A stretch of DNA of 11,771 nt, from NCBI GenBank assembly GCA_003646045.1, contig QNDV01000040.1:1-11771 (forward strand), in the 5' to 3' direction. Source of the DNA: a bacterium. Its GTDB lineage: Bacteria > Krumholzibacteriota > Krumholzibacteria > LZORAL124-64-63. The translations under genes were made by a program, and so were the position numbers. The number at the start of each line of letters is the position of its first letter. Within the stretch, counting starts at the first letter, position 1. This document shows positions 1 to 8,385 of this stretch, in pieces. A model generated the notes under the pieces. It saw only the letters and a list, made by a program, of their open reading frames with translations. It did not search any database and was not told the DNA's origin.

Positions 1-3000
1 AACCCGAACCTGCTGCAGAGCCTGCCCACCGAGGCTGCCTATCATGGTGTAATGCCGGCGGCCGCCGGCGCAGCTGCCAAGGCGGCCACTGGCAAGGCCG
101 CCACTCTGCTGGCGCCGGAGATCAGGATCGGCGTAGTGTCCACGCGGCTTCATCGCGTCACCGCTCGCCGCCTGCGGGAACGGGGCCTGCTGCCGGATAT
201 ACCGGTGGACGAGGATGAGGTGCGGCTCTATCAGCGCCGCTATCTGGAGCGGCTGGACGACGGTTCCGGTGATCAGCCCTATGCCGAGATCGAGGTGCCG
301 ATCCACATGGTGGGCGACGGCGGCCTGTTCGAGGATGAAGATTTCTTCGTCTTTCACGGTCTGCGCATGCGTGACGACACCAGTTTTACCGCCGATCTGG
401 GAGGTGGCCCCGAGACAATTGCCGCCGTGGATGATCCCCGCGAGTGGAACAACACGGTGAATGCCTATTGGCTGGCGGCGGCACAGCCCGAAGCGGGAGA
501 GTCCTGGGCGCGGATGGAAACGGTAAGCCTGCCGGAGGCGGTGGGTTCGCCGGCTCGCAACTATCGCCGGGTCGAGATTCACGAGGAGCAGGTAACTTTC
601 GGGATCAACCCCAACGAGGGTGACGACCGCACCTACTACAATTCCCATATTGCCACGGACCTGACGATTCTCATGTCCAACCAGTGGTCTCCGGATCCCG
701 AGGGAGAAGATGCGATCGTCAGTTTCAGGGCGGCGGCCTCCAGCATTCGCCCTTCATCGCCCGTGGATTATACGACCTGGTTGAACGTGGATCTGATACG
801 CGACGGTACGGCTACCGCGCGTCTCGGTACCGTCAACATCCGTGATCCCTATGACCGGGATTACGACCTGCCGCCGGTGGTAGCGGCCAACCTGGCCGGG
901 AATTCGGCCAAGATGGTCCTGTACCAGGACTCGGGGAGTCTCTGGTGCCTCATCGACCGGGTTCAGATCTCCTACGACGCTTTCTACCGGGCGGTCAGTA
1001 ACCGACTCGACTTCCACACCGGCGACCAGGTCGGCGCGCGCCCCCTGGAGATAACCGGTTTCGGGGATCAGGACATCGGCTTGATCGACGTGACCGATCC
1101 CCGCGCACCGCTGTTCGTGGCGCTGGAAACCTGGAACCTGGACGACGCCGTCGGGACCTGGACCCTGTCGGTGATGCCTAATCAGGCTGCGCCGACGGAG
1201 CCCCGGCGCTATCGCGCGATAGCGGGCTTTACGGGCTCCGGTGTGGACGAATTCGACTATTTCCAATCCTCGGTGGTGACTGATCCGGTGTCACCGGTGG
1301 CAGTGGACGGCAGTCCGGAAGTGCTGGTGGTGACCCACGGCGATTTCCGCAGCGGGTTGGAGCCCTGGTTGGAACACCGCCGGGCGCGGGCAGACGGAGC
1401 GTTGGAATTCCACGTCGTGGACGTGGCGGATATCTGGGACTGGTACGGTGGTGGCATGCGTTCGCCGGATGCCATCAAGCGACTGGTGCAGCATGCCCGC
1501 GACCAGTGGGGCACCTGGGCCCTGGTGGTGGTGGGAGACGCCAACGAGAACGCCCGCGAGTTGGGAGTGCGTTCCGAGGCCCGGGGCTTTTCCAGGGATT
1601 GGGTACCCACCCACTATCACGTCCAGAATGCCCTGTATGGCACCTGGGAGTTGATGGCCACGGACAAGTGGTTCGTATGCAGCGAGGATGCCGATTTCCC
1701 GGACAATGTACGCAGTCCCTGGGAAATGTATACGGGAAGATTCCCCGTGAACTCACTGGCGGAACTGGATCGGGTCATCGACAAGATCATCATCATGGAG
1801 TCACCCGCGGAGGGACAGGACTGGCGGAAACGCGGCGTATTCCTGGCGGATGATTCGTGGTCCGACGGCTACGGGGCCGGGGCCGGGGCCTTTCTGGAAT
1901 ACCGCTCCATCGACGAGACCTTCCTGGACAGCGAACGCGACCTGGTCGCGGTGCCCTGGAGTTCCGAGACGCCGGTGACCCTGGAATCGGAGCTGATTCG
2001 CATCGCTGATTGGCTGGATCCGGTGTTCACCACGGATCCCGGTGAAATCCGCGACGTGAGCGATGTGCGCGCGGAAACCGCCAATGGTGGTGCGGCGGCC
2101 GGCCTGAGGCAGGCCCTGGCGCAGGGAAGTCTGGTGGCCCACTACCAGGGCCACGCCAATGCCAAGGTCCTGGCATCAGAGTTCTGGCTCATGGACCATC
2201 GGCTGATTCGCCAGGATATCGCCAACATCGGCAACACGGATCCCTGGGTATTCTTCGGCATGGGGTGTCATGTCAGTGATTGGGCCCAGAACACGGTCAC
2301 CGTGGGGACCGGCATATTCGAACCATCCATCGGCGAGAAGTTGCTGGTCCAGGGTTCCAACGGCGCAGTGGCCAGCTATGGCAGCTCGGGATACGAGTTC
2401 ATCAGCGAAATCGGTTTCTACTGCGGGGTGATGATGGATCGCTGGCTGCTGCATCCTCCGGCGGGAGGACTGGAGCCGGAGCAGTCACGCAGCCGCTGGA
2501 TGCTGGGCGAGCTCATGTGGGCCACCGAAGCCGATATCCTGGCTTCCCGCGGTTGGGATCGGGAGTTCCGTGAGATGTGCGCCCAGTTCGTTATCCTGGG
2601 CGATCCGCTCATGATACTGGATGCCGGTCCGCCCGAATTGACGGCGGTGCTGCAGGGCAGTACGGATACCGAGATCAGTGGCGAAGTGGACCTGGTCGCC
2701 CTGGATGCGGCCAACGTCCGGACCATCGAGATCGCGGCCCGGGACGAGGCCGGTATCGACCGCCTGCTGGTGACCGAGGCGGGGGGGCTGGACCTGACCT
2801 CACAAGTGGTGGCCATGGCGGACAGCCTGCCTCCCGGCGAGGTCGATCACCAGGAAACCCACTATCGCCTGGCGGTGCCCATCAGGCCCTATGCCCATAC
2901 GATGGACGTGGAGGTTTGGGACACCGGTGCCGTGCAGCCCACGGATCGACACTGGATCCTGACGCTGAACGTGGGGCAGGACGCGGAAATCACCACCGGT

Positions 3001-3597
3001 GGCGAGCCGGTGGATCCGGATGTCTTCACTTTCGAACCCGACCTGCCCGTGGATTTCCACATGGTGGTCACTAGCGCCGCCTTCCTGACCGATGCCATGG
3101 TGTATGCGCTGACCAGCGGTGACGACGAGAACCTGGTCATCACCAACGAGACCATCGTACGCACCGGTGACCACACCCTCGAGGTGGCGTACACGGCCAC
3201 GGCCCCGGCGGGGACCGAGGGCGAACGGACCGTGATCCTGGACATCGACACCTACGAGACGATCTGGGTCCTGCAGGCCGGTGAGCAGGCCCTGCCTGAC
3301 GTGGCTATCGGCCGGGTCTTCAACTTCCCCAACCCCATGACCAACCGCACACGCTTCGTGTTCGAGACGGACGCTGCTTCCTGCCAGGGTACCATCCGCG
3401 TCTTCAGTACCGCCGGCCGGACGGTGGCCCATATCCCGGTTCAGCATTCCGGTGGCGGCGATGGTGTGGCAGAATGGGATGGTCGTGACAATGAGGGCGA
3501 CGAGCTGGCCAACGGTACCTATCTGTACCGGGTCGAACTGGACGCGCCGGGAGGACGGATCACCAGTGACGTACAACGACTGGTGGTTATGCGCTGA
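1..3597 (+). CDS. C25 (gingipain/PorU-type) cysteine peptidase with FlgD-like C-terminal sorting domain, 5' partial
   Basis: Secreted or surface cysteine peptidase of family C25. The frame is open back to base 1 and the first ATG (52) has no convincing ribosome site, so the true start and signal peptide probably lie upstream. Counting from that ATG, an Ala-rich stretch is followed by a PorU/gingipain-like N-terminal region (about 25-150, ending in a DFFVFHG-type motif). The C25 domain spans about 424-856 and contains VGDA, YTGRFPV (560-566), the catalytic His701 in YQGHAN and Cys739 in GMGCH. Ig-like beta regions follow, then a FlgD-like/type A C-terminal domain (about 1089-1181) starting FNFPNP and containing WDGRDNEG and NGTYLYRV. 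In the FCB group such domains route proteins through the type IX secretion system. It could be a PorU-like sortase or a secreted C25 protease; the sequence alone does not decide. A SpoIID-type gene follows 23 bp downstream. Confidence 0.88.
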   Translation, partial: NPNLLQSLPTEAAYHGVMPAAAGAAAKAATGKAATLLAPEIRIGVVSTRLHRVTARRLRERGLLPDIPVDEDEVRLYQRRYLERLDDGSGDQPYAEIEVPIHMVGDGGLFEDEDFFVFHGLRMRDDTSFTADLGGGPETIAAVDDPREWNNTVNAYWLAAAQPEAGESWARMETVSLPEAVGSPARNYRRVEIHEEQVTFGINPNEGDDRTYYNSHIATDLTILMSNQWSPDPEGEDAIVSFRAAASSIRPSSPVDYTTWLNVDLIRDGTATARLGTVNIRDPYDRDYDLPPVVAANLAGNSAKMVLYQDSGSLWCLIDRVQISYDAFYRAVSNRLDFHTGDQVGARPLEITGFGDQDIGLIDVTDPRAPLFVALETWNLDDAVGTWTLSVMPNQAAPTEPRRYRAIAGFTGSGVDEFDYFQSSVVTDPVSPVAVDGSPEVLVVTHGDFRSGLEPWLEHRRARADGALEFHVVDVADIWDWYGGGMRSPDAIKRLVQHARDQWGTWALVVVGDANENARELGVRSEARGFSRDWVPTHYHVQNALYGTWELMATDKWFVCSEDADFPDNVRSPWEMYTGRFPVNSLAELDRVIDKIIIMESPAEGQDWRKRGVFLADDSWSDGYGAGAGAFLEYRSIDETFLDSERDLVAVPWSSETPVTLESELIRIADWLDPVFTTDPGEIRDVSDVRAETANGGAAAGLRQALAQGSLVAHYQGHANAKVLASEFWLMDHRLIRQDIANIGNTDPWVFFGMGCHVSDWAQNTVTVGTGIFEPSIGEKLLVQGSNGAVASYGSSGYEFISEIGFYCGVMMDRWLLHPPAGGLEPEQSRSRWMLGELMWATEADILASRGWDREFREMCAQFVILGDPLMILDAGPPELTAVLQGSTDTEISGEVDLVALDAANVRTIEIAARDEAGIDRLLVTEAGGLDLTSQVVAMADSLPPGEVDHQETHYRLAVPIRPYAHTMDVEVWDTGAVQPTDRHWILTLNVGQDAEITTGGEPVDPDVFTFEPDLPVDFHMVVTSAAFLTDAMVYALTSGDDENLVITNETIVRTGDHTLEVAYTATAPAGTEGERTVILDIDTYETIWVLQAGEQALPDVAIGRVFNFPNPMTNRTRFVFETDAASCQGTIRVFSTAGRTVAHIPVQHSGGGDGVAEWDGRDNEGDELANGTYLYRVELDAPGGRITSDVQRLVVMR

Positions 3598-3620
3598 GCG
3601 GCCATGAACGGGCGGAAACC

Positions 3621-4979
3621 ATGCGACGGATCCGTGGTGCGACCCTGTTGGTTTGTGCGCTGCTGCTGACAGCTTGCGCCGGTCCCAAACGTCTGCCGCC
3701 GGTGGTTGGCGACACCGGTGGTCCGACAGCAATGCCGGCCGGGATACCGGTCCTGCTGGGCGTGGGCCTGGTCGAGGAGCAACCGGATCTCGAATTGGCC
3801 GTAGACGGTCCCGCCCTGCTTCTTGACGGGCGGCAACGCCGGTTGCTGGCCCGGGTGAACCCGGATCAACCGATCGTATGCCGTCGCAGCTCCTCCGGCG
3901 TGACCTGGTCGGCCGCGGGAGCGCAGGGTACCGCCTCGAGCGTGATCCTGCAGCCGGAGGACCCGGCCCATCGTTGCCTGCACGGCGAAAGGGCGTACCG
4001 CGGCGAGTTCCTCGTGATTCCGGCGCCCCTGGCGGGCGGTTTGACCCTGGTGAACAACGTTTCCCTCGAAGGCTATCTGCGAGGCGTCGTGCCCTGGGAG
4101 ATAGGTCGCCCTGGCCGCGACGCCCTGGCCGCGGTCGAGGCCCAGGCCGTGGCCGCCCGCACCTACACCGTCAGCCACCTGGGTGTACGCCAGAGCCACG
4201 GCTTCGACGTCTTCGCCTCGGTCATGGACCAGGTCTATCGCGGCGCCGCGGACGAGGATTCCCTCTGCAACGAGGCCGTACAGCGCACCGCGGGGCAGGT
4301 GCTGCGTCACGGCGGCACCGAAATCACCGCCTATTACAGCGCCTGCTGCGGCGGTGTCACCAGCAACGTCCATGAGGTCTGGCCGCGCGCAGCCATTTCC
4401 TACCTGGTCAGCCATGCGGACGGTCCCGGCGGCGGACGGGCCTGGTGCGCCAAGTCCAAGTGGTACCGCTGGCAGGAAAGCTGGACGAGGGTTCATCTCG
4501 AGGAAATCCTGGCCGAGACCTTGCCGCAGTATCTCGAATACATGGGGGAGCATGGCCGCGCCGCCTGGGCGGGCACACTCTTCAGCCAGGACGGCGGTCA
4601 CGGTAACCGGTCCCGTCCAGGTGGCTTGCGGAACCTGGAGATCCGCCGTCGCACCACCAGCGGACGGGTTGCCGAACTGGCCGTGGTCACCGCTGCCGGC
4701 ACCTACCACCTGCGTGGCGACCGCGTGCGCTGGGCCCTGACGCCTCCCGGCGGAAACCCGGCCATCCTGCGCAGCGCCTTCTTCGACCTGGATCTGGAAG
4801 AGGACGACGGGCAATTGCTGTCGGTCACCATCCGGGGACGTGGTTACGGGCACGGCATCGGCATGTGCCAGACCGGAGCCCTGGAGATGGCGCGACGGGG
4901 CCATGACTATGTCGCGATCCTTTCCCACTACTATCCCGGCGCCATCCTGTCACGGCTGGCCGGGCCACCGGCGCCATGA
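3621..4979 (+). CDS. SpoIID/LytB-domain lipoprotein (putative peptidoglycan lytic transglycosylase)
   Basis: A 452-residue lipoprotein: the basic N-terminus MRRIR and a hydrophobic core end in the lipobox LTAC with Cys19, so the mature protein should be anchored in the periplasm. The rest matches the SpoIID/LytB family. A YRG strand and a VNNVSLEGYLRGVVPWE block place the family's catalytic glutamate at Glu160. The AQAVAARTY helix, the ITAYYSACCGG segment and the closing GRGYGHGIGMCQ motif are all present. SpoIID proteins cleave glycan strands already stripped of stem peptides; that reaction is inferred from the family. Nothing here suggests sporulation, so a general wall-remodelling role is more likely. 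The start at 3621 is chosen because it gives the signal peptide; only a weak GGCGG precedes it. The stop overlaps the nagZ-like start as ATGA. Confidence 0.9.
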   Translation: MRRIRGATLLVCALLLTACAGPKRLPPVVGDTGGPTAMPAGIPVLLGVGLVEEQPDLELAVDGPALLLDGRQRRLLARVNPDQPIVCRRSSSGVTWSAAGAQGTASSVILQPEDPAHRCLHGERAYRGEFLVIPAPLAGGLTLVNNVSLEGYLRGVVPWEIGRPGRDALAAVEAQAVAARTYTVSHLGVRQSHGFDVFASVMDQVYRGAADEDSLCNEAVQRTAGQVLRHGGTEITAYYSACCGGVTSNVHEVWPRAAISYLVSHADGPGGGRAWCAKSKWYRWQESWTRVHLEEILAETLPQYLEYMGEHGRAAWAGTLFSQDGGHGNRSRPGGLRNLEIRRRTTSGRVAELAVVTAAGTYHLRGDRVRWALTPPGGNPAILRSAFFDLDLEEDDGQLLSVTIRGRGYGHGIGMCQTGALEMARRGHDYVAILSHYYPGAILSRLAGPPAP

Positions 4980-6328
4980 TTTGCGGCGAGGATCTCGCCG
5001 GACGCCTCGTCGTGGGGCTGGCCGGTACCCGACTCACCCGGCGCGAGGCCGGATGGCTGGAGCGTTGGCGCCCGGCCGGGGTCATTCTGTTTTCGCGCAA
5101 CGCCAGTGGACCCGGGCAGACAGCCGCTCTCTGTCGCCGCCTGCACGACCTGGTGCCGGACCTGGAGATCATGACCGACCACGAGGGCGGTCCGGTGGCG
5201 CCCCTGGCTGCGGCCGTGGGTCGTCCCCCCGTCGCCTGGGGTCTGGGACTGCTGGATGATCCGGATTTGACGCGGAGGGTCCACGAAAGCACCGGCGAAC
5301 GCCTGGCCGGATTGGGCCTGGACCGCGTGTTGGCGCCGGTGGCGGACGTGCTTACCGAGCGTCGCAACCCGGTGATCGGCGTGCGGTCCTTCGGGTCGCG
5401 AGTAGATCTCGTCTCTCGCCACGTGGCCGCGGCGGTGGCGGGCCTGCTGGCTGGCGGTTGCAGGGTCTGCCTGAAGCACTGGCCCGGCCACGGCGGCAGT
5501 GCCACCGACAGCCACCTGGCTACCAGTACCCTGGCCGCCGAGCCGGATGCGATGCCCTTCCAGGCCGGTCTGGAAGCGGGCGCGGATGCCATCATGCTGG
5601 GGCACCTGCGGCTGGCGGGAGCGCCGGTTGCGACCCTGGACCCGGACCGGGCGGCGGCGGCAAGGATCCTGGGACAAGGCCGTGCGCCGCTGTTGTTTGC
5701 CGATGATGTGACCATGGGTGGACTGCGGCAGGACATGGCGGCACTGGGTGTAGAGGTACCCGCGGGCGCGGGTCTGGTGGAGCCGCAGGAGTTGAGTACC
5801 GGGTGGCTGGCCGCACTCGCCGGTGGGGGATGCGACCGCTTGCTCGTGCGTGGTATTCCCTGGGGAGCCTTCCCCTGTGCAGGTGTAGCCACCGAAGCAG
5901 CCGTCGCCGACATCCCGGAGCAACTTTCTCCGTCGCCGGCTGCCTGGCAGGAGGCATGGCGGGGCTTGGCCGACAGACTGCCGGCCGACCTTGAACTCGC
6001 CGCACGCACGCCCGGATGGCTGGATCGTACTGCCGGTGATCGCTGGGGGCCGGCCGATGATCCCGATGCGGGATGCCTGCTGCCGCGCGGACACGGCTTT
6101 TGCCGGCTGGACTCCGGACTGCCACCGGGCACGGATCTGCTGTTGGTAACCTCCCACCGTCCGCTGGATGCCGGTTTGGAGGGGGCTGGGGCGTGGCTGG
6201 AGCAACTGGCGCCGCGGGGGGTGGCCCTGGCCGTGGGACATCCATCCCTGGCGACGGATCTGGCAGCGCTGCTGCCCGTGGACTGGGAGGTCCACGAAAC
6301 GCCGGAATGGCCGGTTGACGGCCGCTGA
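4976..6328 (+). CDS. nagZ: GH3 beta-N-acetylhexosaminidase, NagZ-like
   Basis: Glycoside hydrolase family 3, 450 residues, no signal peptide, so cytoplasmic. NagZ removes GlcNAc from anhydro-muropeptides during cell-wall recycling. The NagZ signatures appear in order: GVILFSRN near residue 40, DHEGG, NPVIGVRSFG, and KHWPGHGGSATDSH, where Asp178 and His180 match the family's Asp-His catalytic pair. The nucleophile is the first Asp of FADDVTM (Asp243). Two deviations are visible. The family's EGGxVxR arginine is replaced by Pro (EGGPVAPL), and the Ser/Thr usually before the nucleophile is Ala. The protein is about 100 residues longer than a minimal NagZ; the extra C-terminal part resembles a degenerate GH3 C-terminal domain. 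Its ATG lies inside the last codons of the SpoIID-type gene, so translation is probably coupled. Exact substrate is inferred. Confidence 0.88.
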   Translation: MICGEDLAGRLVVGLAGTRLTRREAGWLERWRPAGVILFSRNASGPGQTAALCRRLHDLVPDLEIMTDHEGGPVAPLAAAVGRPPVAWGLGLLDDPDLTRRVHESTGERLAGLGLDRVLAPVADVLTERRNPVIGVRSFGSRVDLVSRHVAAAVAGLLAGGCRVCLKHWPGHGGSATDSHLATSTLAAEPDAMPFQAGLEAGADAIMLGHLRLAGAPVATLDPDRAAAARILGQGRAPLLFADDVTMGGLRQDMAALGVEVPAGAGLVEPQELSTGWLAALAGGGCDRLLVRGIPWGAFPCAGVATEAAVADIPEQLSPSPAAWQEAWRGLADRLPADLELAARTPGWLDRTAGDRWGPADDPDAGCLLPRGHGFCRLDSGLPPGTDLLLVTSHRPLDAGLEGAGAWLEQLAPRGVALAVGHPSLATDLAALLPVDWEVHETPEWPVDGR

Positions 6329-6346
6329 TACCCTTTGGCAAACCAT

Positions 6347-6375
6347 TTGACACGCAGCAGGGGTGGAACTATATT
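6347..6375 (+). promoter_or_regulatory. Sigma70-type promoter of tRNA-Asp
   Basis: A perfect -35 TTGACA (6347-6352) and a -10 TATATT (6370-6375, one mismatch to TATAAT) are separated by exactly 17 bp. A GC-rich discriminator (GCGCC) follows, as is common for stable-RNA promoters under stringent control. The tRNA begins 26 bp after the -10, leaving a short 5' leader. Confidence 0.82.
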
Positions 6376-6401
6376 GCGCCTCTCGCACGACGAGATCGGG
6401 C

Positions 6402-6479
6402 GGGGGCGTAGTTCAGATTGGTTAGAACGCCGGCCTGTCAAGCCGGAGGTCGCGAGTTCGAGTCTCGTCGCTCCCGCCA
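6402..6479 (+). tRNA. tRNA-Asp (anticodon GTC)
   Basis: A complete cloverleaf folds by eye. The acceptor GGGGGCG pairs with CGCTCCC (one G-U). The D stem is GTTC/GAAC. The anticodon stem is CCGGC/GCCGG with loop CTGTCAA, anticodon GTC at 6437-6439. The T arm is GCGAG-TTCGAGT-CTCGT. The discriminator is G (6476), as expected for tRNA-Asp, and CCA is encoded (6477-6479). No integrase or duplicated tRNA end is seen, so there is no evidence of use as an attachment site here. Confidence 0.97.
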
Positions 6480-6483
6480 TTTC

Positions 6484-6509
6484 AACCGCGGCATCCGCTG
6501 CGGTTTTTT
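6484..6509 (+). terminator. Rho-independent terminator of tRNA-Asp
   Basis: The stem CCGCGGC (6486-6492) pairs with GCTGCGG (6497-6503) with one G-U and a 4-nt ATCC loop. It is followed directly by six T (6504-6509), and the two A before the stem can pair with the first T. It starts 4 bp after the tRNA CCA. Confidence 0.9.
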
Positions 6510-6536
6510 CATGGAAACAGTCGAAACCGGTCCGGC

Positions 6537-6565
6537 TTGACGCCTGTCCTGCCGCCCGGCAGAAT
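6537..6565 (+). promoter_or_regulatory. Probable promoter of the DPP III-like lipoprotein gene
   Basis: TTGACG (6537-6542, five of six matches to the -35) and CAGAAT (6560-6565, four of six to the -10) are spaced by 17 bp. They lie just after the tRNA terminator and 43 bp before the chosen start at 6609, where a promoter is needed. Confidence 0.55.
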
Positions 6566-6608
6566 AGACGCCGTCTCCATTCTGACCACCCATCCCGAGG
6601 AGCCCGTC

Positions 6609-8330
6609 ATGACCCGTATGCGTCACGTCACCCTGTTGGTGCTGCTGGCTGTCACCGCTTGCGGTGGTGGCGGTAGCGATACCGATACCGCTACCACCGC
6701 CGATACCGGGCCTGCCGAAGCGGAAGTGGACTGTGCCTGGACTTCCGGTCCGCTGACAGTGGTCGCGGATCTGGACACGCGCCTGGCCGCCTACGTGCCC
6801 ACCGAACTGGCGCCCGATCTGGGGCACCTGGATCATACCCAGCACGTGGTACTGGACAAACTTATCGCCGCTTCCCGTATCATGAACGACCTGTTCCGCA
6901 GGCAGGCCACGCCTTGCTACGAGGAGCTGGCCATGCGCATCTCCGAACTGCCGACCGACAGGCAGTCGGGCGTACGCCGCTACTTCCGTCTCAATATGGG
7001 CCCCTGGGACCGACGCTTTGACCGCGAGCCCTTCATGGGCGACTGGCCCCACCCGGAAGGTGCCAACTTCTACCCCTTGGACCTGACAGAGGCAGAGCGG
7101 AAGCTCATCGCCGACCCCGCGGCCGGTTTTGACGGTCTGTTCACCATGGTCCGGCGGGACGCTTCAGGAGCGCTGGTTGCGATTCCCTATTCACGGTTTT
7201 TCGCGACGGAGCTGCAGACCGCGGCAGAACTGTTGCACGAAGCGGCCGCTCTGACCGAAAACGCCAGCCTGCGGGCTTTCCTCGCCAGTCGCGCCGACGC
7301 CTTCCTGAGTGACGACTACTACGCGTCGGATATGCTGTGGATGGACCTGGACAGTGACGTCGAGATCACCATCGGTCCCTATGAGACCTACGAGGACGGT
7401 CTCTTCGGCTACAAGGCCTCGTTCGAGTCCTTCGTGACGGTTACCGACCCGACCGAAAGCGCTCGCCTGGCGGGATTCAAGAACGAGCTGCCCTGGCTCG
7501 AGTCCAGGTTGCCAATTCCCGACGAGCACAAGAACCCCAACCGGGGCAGCGAATCGCCCATCCGCGTGGTGGATGAGGTCTATTCCGCGGGCGACACCCG
7601 TGCGGGTATCCAGACCATCGCCTTCAACCTGCCCAATGACGAGCGGGTGCGCGAGGCCAAGGGCTCCAAGAAGGTGCTGTTGCGCAATATCATGAAGTCC
7701 AAGTTCGACCGCATCCTGGTGCCCATCGCCCAGGAACTGGTGGTACCGCAGCAGTTGAACGACCTGACGGCCGAGAGCTTCTTCCTGCACACCCTGTGGC
7801 ACGAGATGAGCCATGGCCTGGGGCCGGGCAAGATCACCATCGACGGGCGGCAGACCGAGGTGCGACTGGAATTGAAGGAACTGTATTCCACGCTGGAGGA
7901 AGCCAAAGCCGACGCCATGGGCGAGTGGACCATCTTCGAGCTGCAGGCCGCGGGGCGCGACTACTTCCCGGCCGAAATCGTCGCCCAGCAATCGGCCACC
8001 TATCTGGCGGGCCTGTTCCGTTCCGTGCGCTTCGGCATCGGCGAGGCCCACGGTCAGGCCAATGCCATCCAGTTCAACTACCTGGTGGAGAAGGGCGCCA
8101 TAACCTGGCACACCGACCAGCAACGGTTCTCCATCGACACGGCGGTATTCGTGCCGGTGATCAAGGACCTGGTGGGGGAGATCTGCATGCTGCAGGCAGG
8201 GGGTGACTACGCCGGGACTGCCGCCTTCATCGACAAGTACGCTGTGATGGCACCGGTGCTGAAGACGGCCCTGGCCAAGTTGGACGGCATTCCGGTGGAT
8301 CTGGAACCGGTCTTTCCCGGCCGGGAATGA
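6609..8330 (+). CDS. Dipeptidyl-peptidase III-like (family M49) zinc metallopeptidase, lipoprotein
   Basis: A 573-residue lipoprotein. The start at 6609 is preceded by GAGGAG (6597-6602) with 6 bp spacing and gives a signal peptide with lipobox VTAC (Cys18); the frame is open upstream but that extension destroys the signal. A Gly/Asp/Thr-rich linker follows. The catalytic region has HEMSH (His398, Glu399, His402) followed by GLGPG, then EEAKAD (430-435), where Glu431 fits the third zinc ligand. An IGPYETYED motif starts at residue 255. These match the M49-like domain best known from plant Nudix-linked DPP III proteins, which has HEXXH where classical DPP III has HEXXGH. Expected activity is release of dipeptides or short peptides in the periplasm; the substrate is unknown. 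It has its own likely promoter and faces a minus-strand lipoprotein gene. Confidence 0.87.
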   Translation: MTRMRHVTLLVLLAVTACGGGGSDTDTATTADTGPAEAEVDCAWTSGPLTVVADLDTRLAAYVPTELAPDLGHLDHTQHVVLDKLIAASRIMNDLFRRQATPCYEELAMRISELPTDRQSGVRRYFRLNMGPWDRRFDREPFMGDWPHPEGANFYPLDLTEAERKLIADPAAGFDGLFTMVRRDASGALVAIPYSRFFATELQTAAELLHEAAALTENASLRAFLASRADAFLSDDYYASDMLWMDLDSDVEITIGPYETYEDGLFGYKASFESFVTVTDPTESARLAGFKNELPWLESRLPIPDEHKNPNRGSESPIRVVDEVYSAGDTRAGIQTIAFNLPNDERVREAKGSKKVLLRNIMKSKFDRILVPIAQELVVPQQLNDLTAESFFLHTLWHEMSHGLGPGKITIDGRQTEVRLELKELYSTLEEAKADAMGEWTIFELQAAGRDYFPAEIVAQQSATYLAGLFRSVRFGIGEAHGQANAIQFNYLVEKGAITWHTDQQRFSIDTAVFVPVIKDLVGEICMLQAGGDYAGTAAFIDKYAVMAPVLKTALAKLDGIPVDLEPVFPGRE

Positions 8331-8341
8331 CCGGCGACAGG

Positions 8342-8380
8342 GTCAGGCCGCAAGGCCAGGCTGCAGGATCAGGCTGCAAG
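8342..8380. repeat. Three imperfect 13-nt tandem repeats between convergent genes
   Basis: The units at 8342-8354, 8355-8367 and 8368-8380 are GTCAGGCCGCAAG, GCCAGGCTGCAGG and ATCAGGCTGCAAG, with shared core CAGGCYGCARG. They begin 12 bp after the M49-like stop and end just before a hairpin. No function is recognisable. Confidence 0.75.
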
Positions 8381-8385
8381 ACCAT

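Noticed and set aside
1871..1893. Short GGGGCC-type repeat inside the C25 gene
   Set aside because: It encodes a Gly-Ala run in the reading frame and is too short to be more than codon repetition.
3519..4928. Long minus-strand open frame (469 codons) opposite the SpoIID-type gene
   Set aside because: It has no recognisable motif or ribosome site and covers a gene with a lipobox and full family signatures on the plus strand.
6402..6479. tRNA-Asp as an integration site for a mobile element
   Set aside because: No integrase, no repeated tRNA 3' end and no change in gene style are seen on either side.
4825..6480. Long minus-strand open frame (551 codons) opposite the nagZ-like gene and tRNA
   Set aside because: Its start is the antisense of the tRNA (a well-known false gene pattern, ATRLELATSGL) and the rest is Ser/Arg/Pro-rich, with no motifs. 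It is a high-GC shadow of the GH3 gene.
6335..6676. Plus-strand open frame spanning the tRNA
   Set aside because: It translates the tRNA itself and the terminator; the promoter, tRNA and terminator explain this region.
6438..7052. Minus-strand open frame ending over the tRNA
   Set aside because: Its C-terminus (RERRDSNSRPPA) is antisense tRNA translated; the rest lies over the M49-like gene.
7191..8123. Minus-strand open frame (310 codons) opposite the M49-like gene
   Set aside because: No motifs; the plus strand carries zinc-peptidase signatures across the same span.
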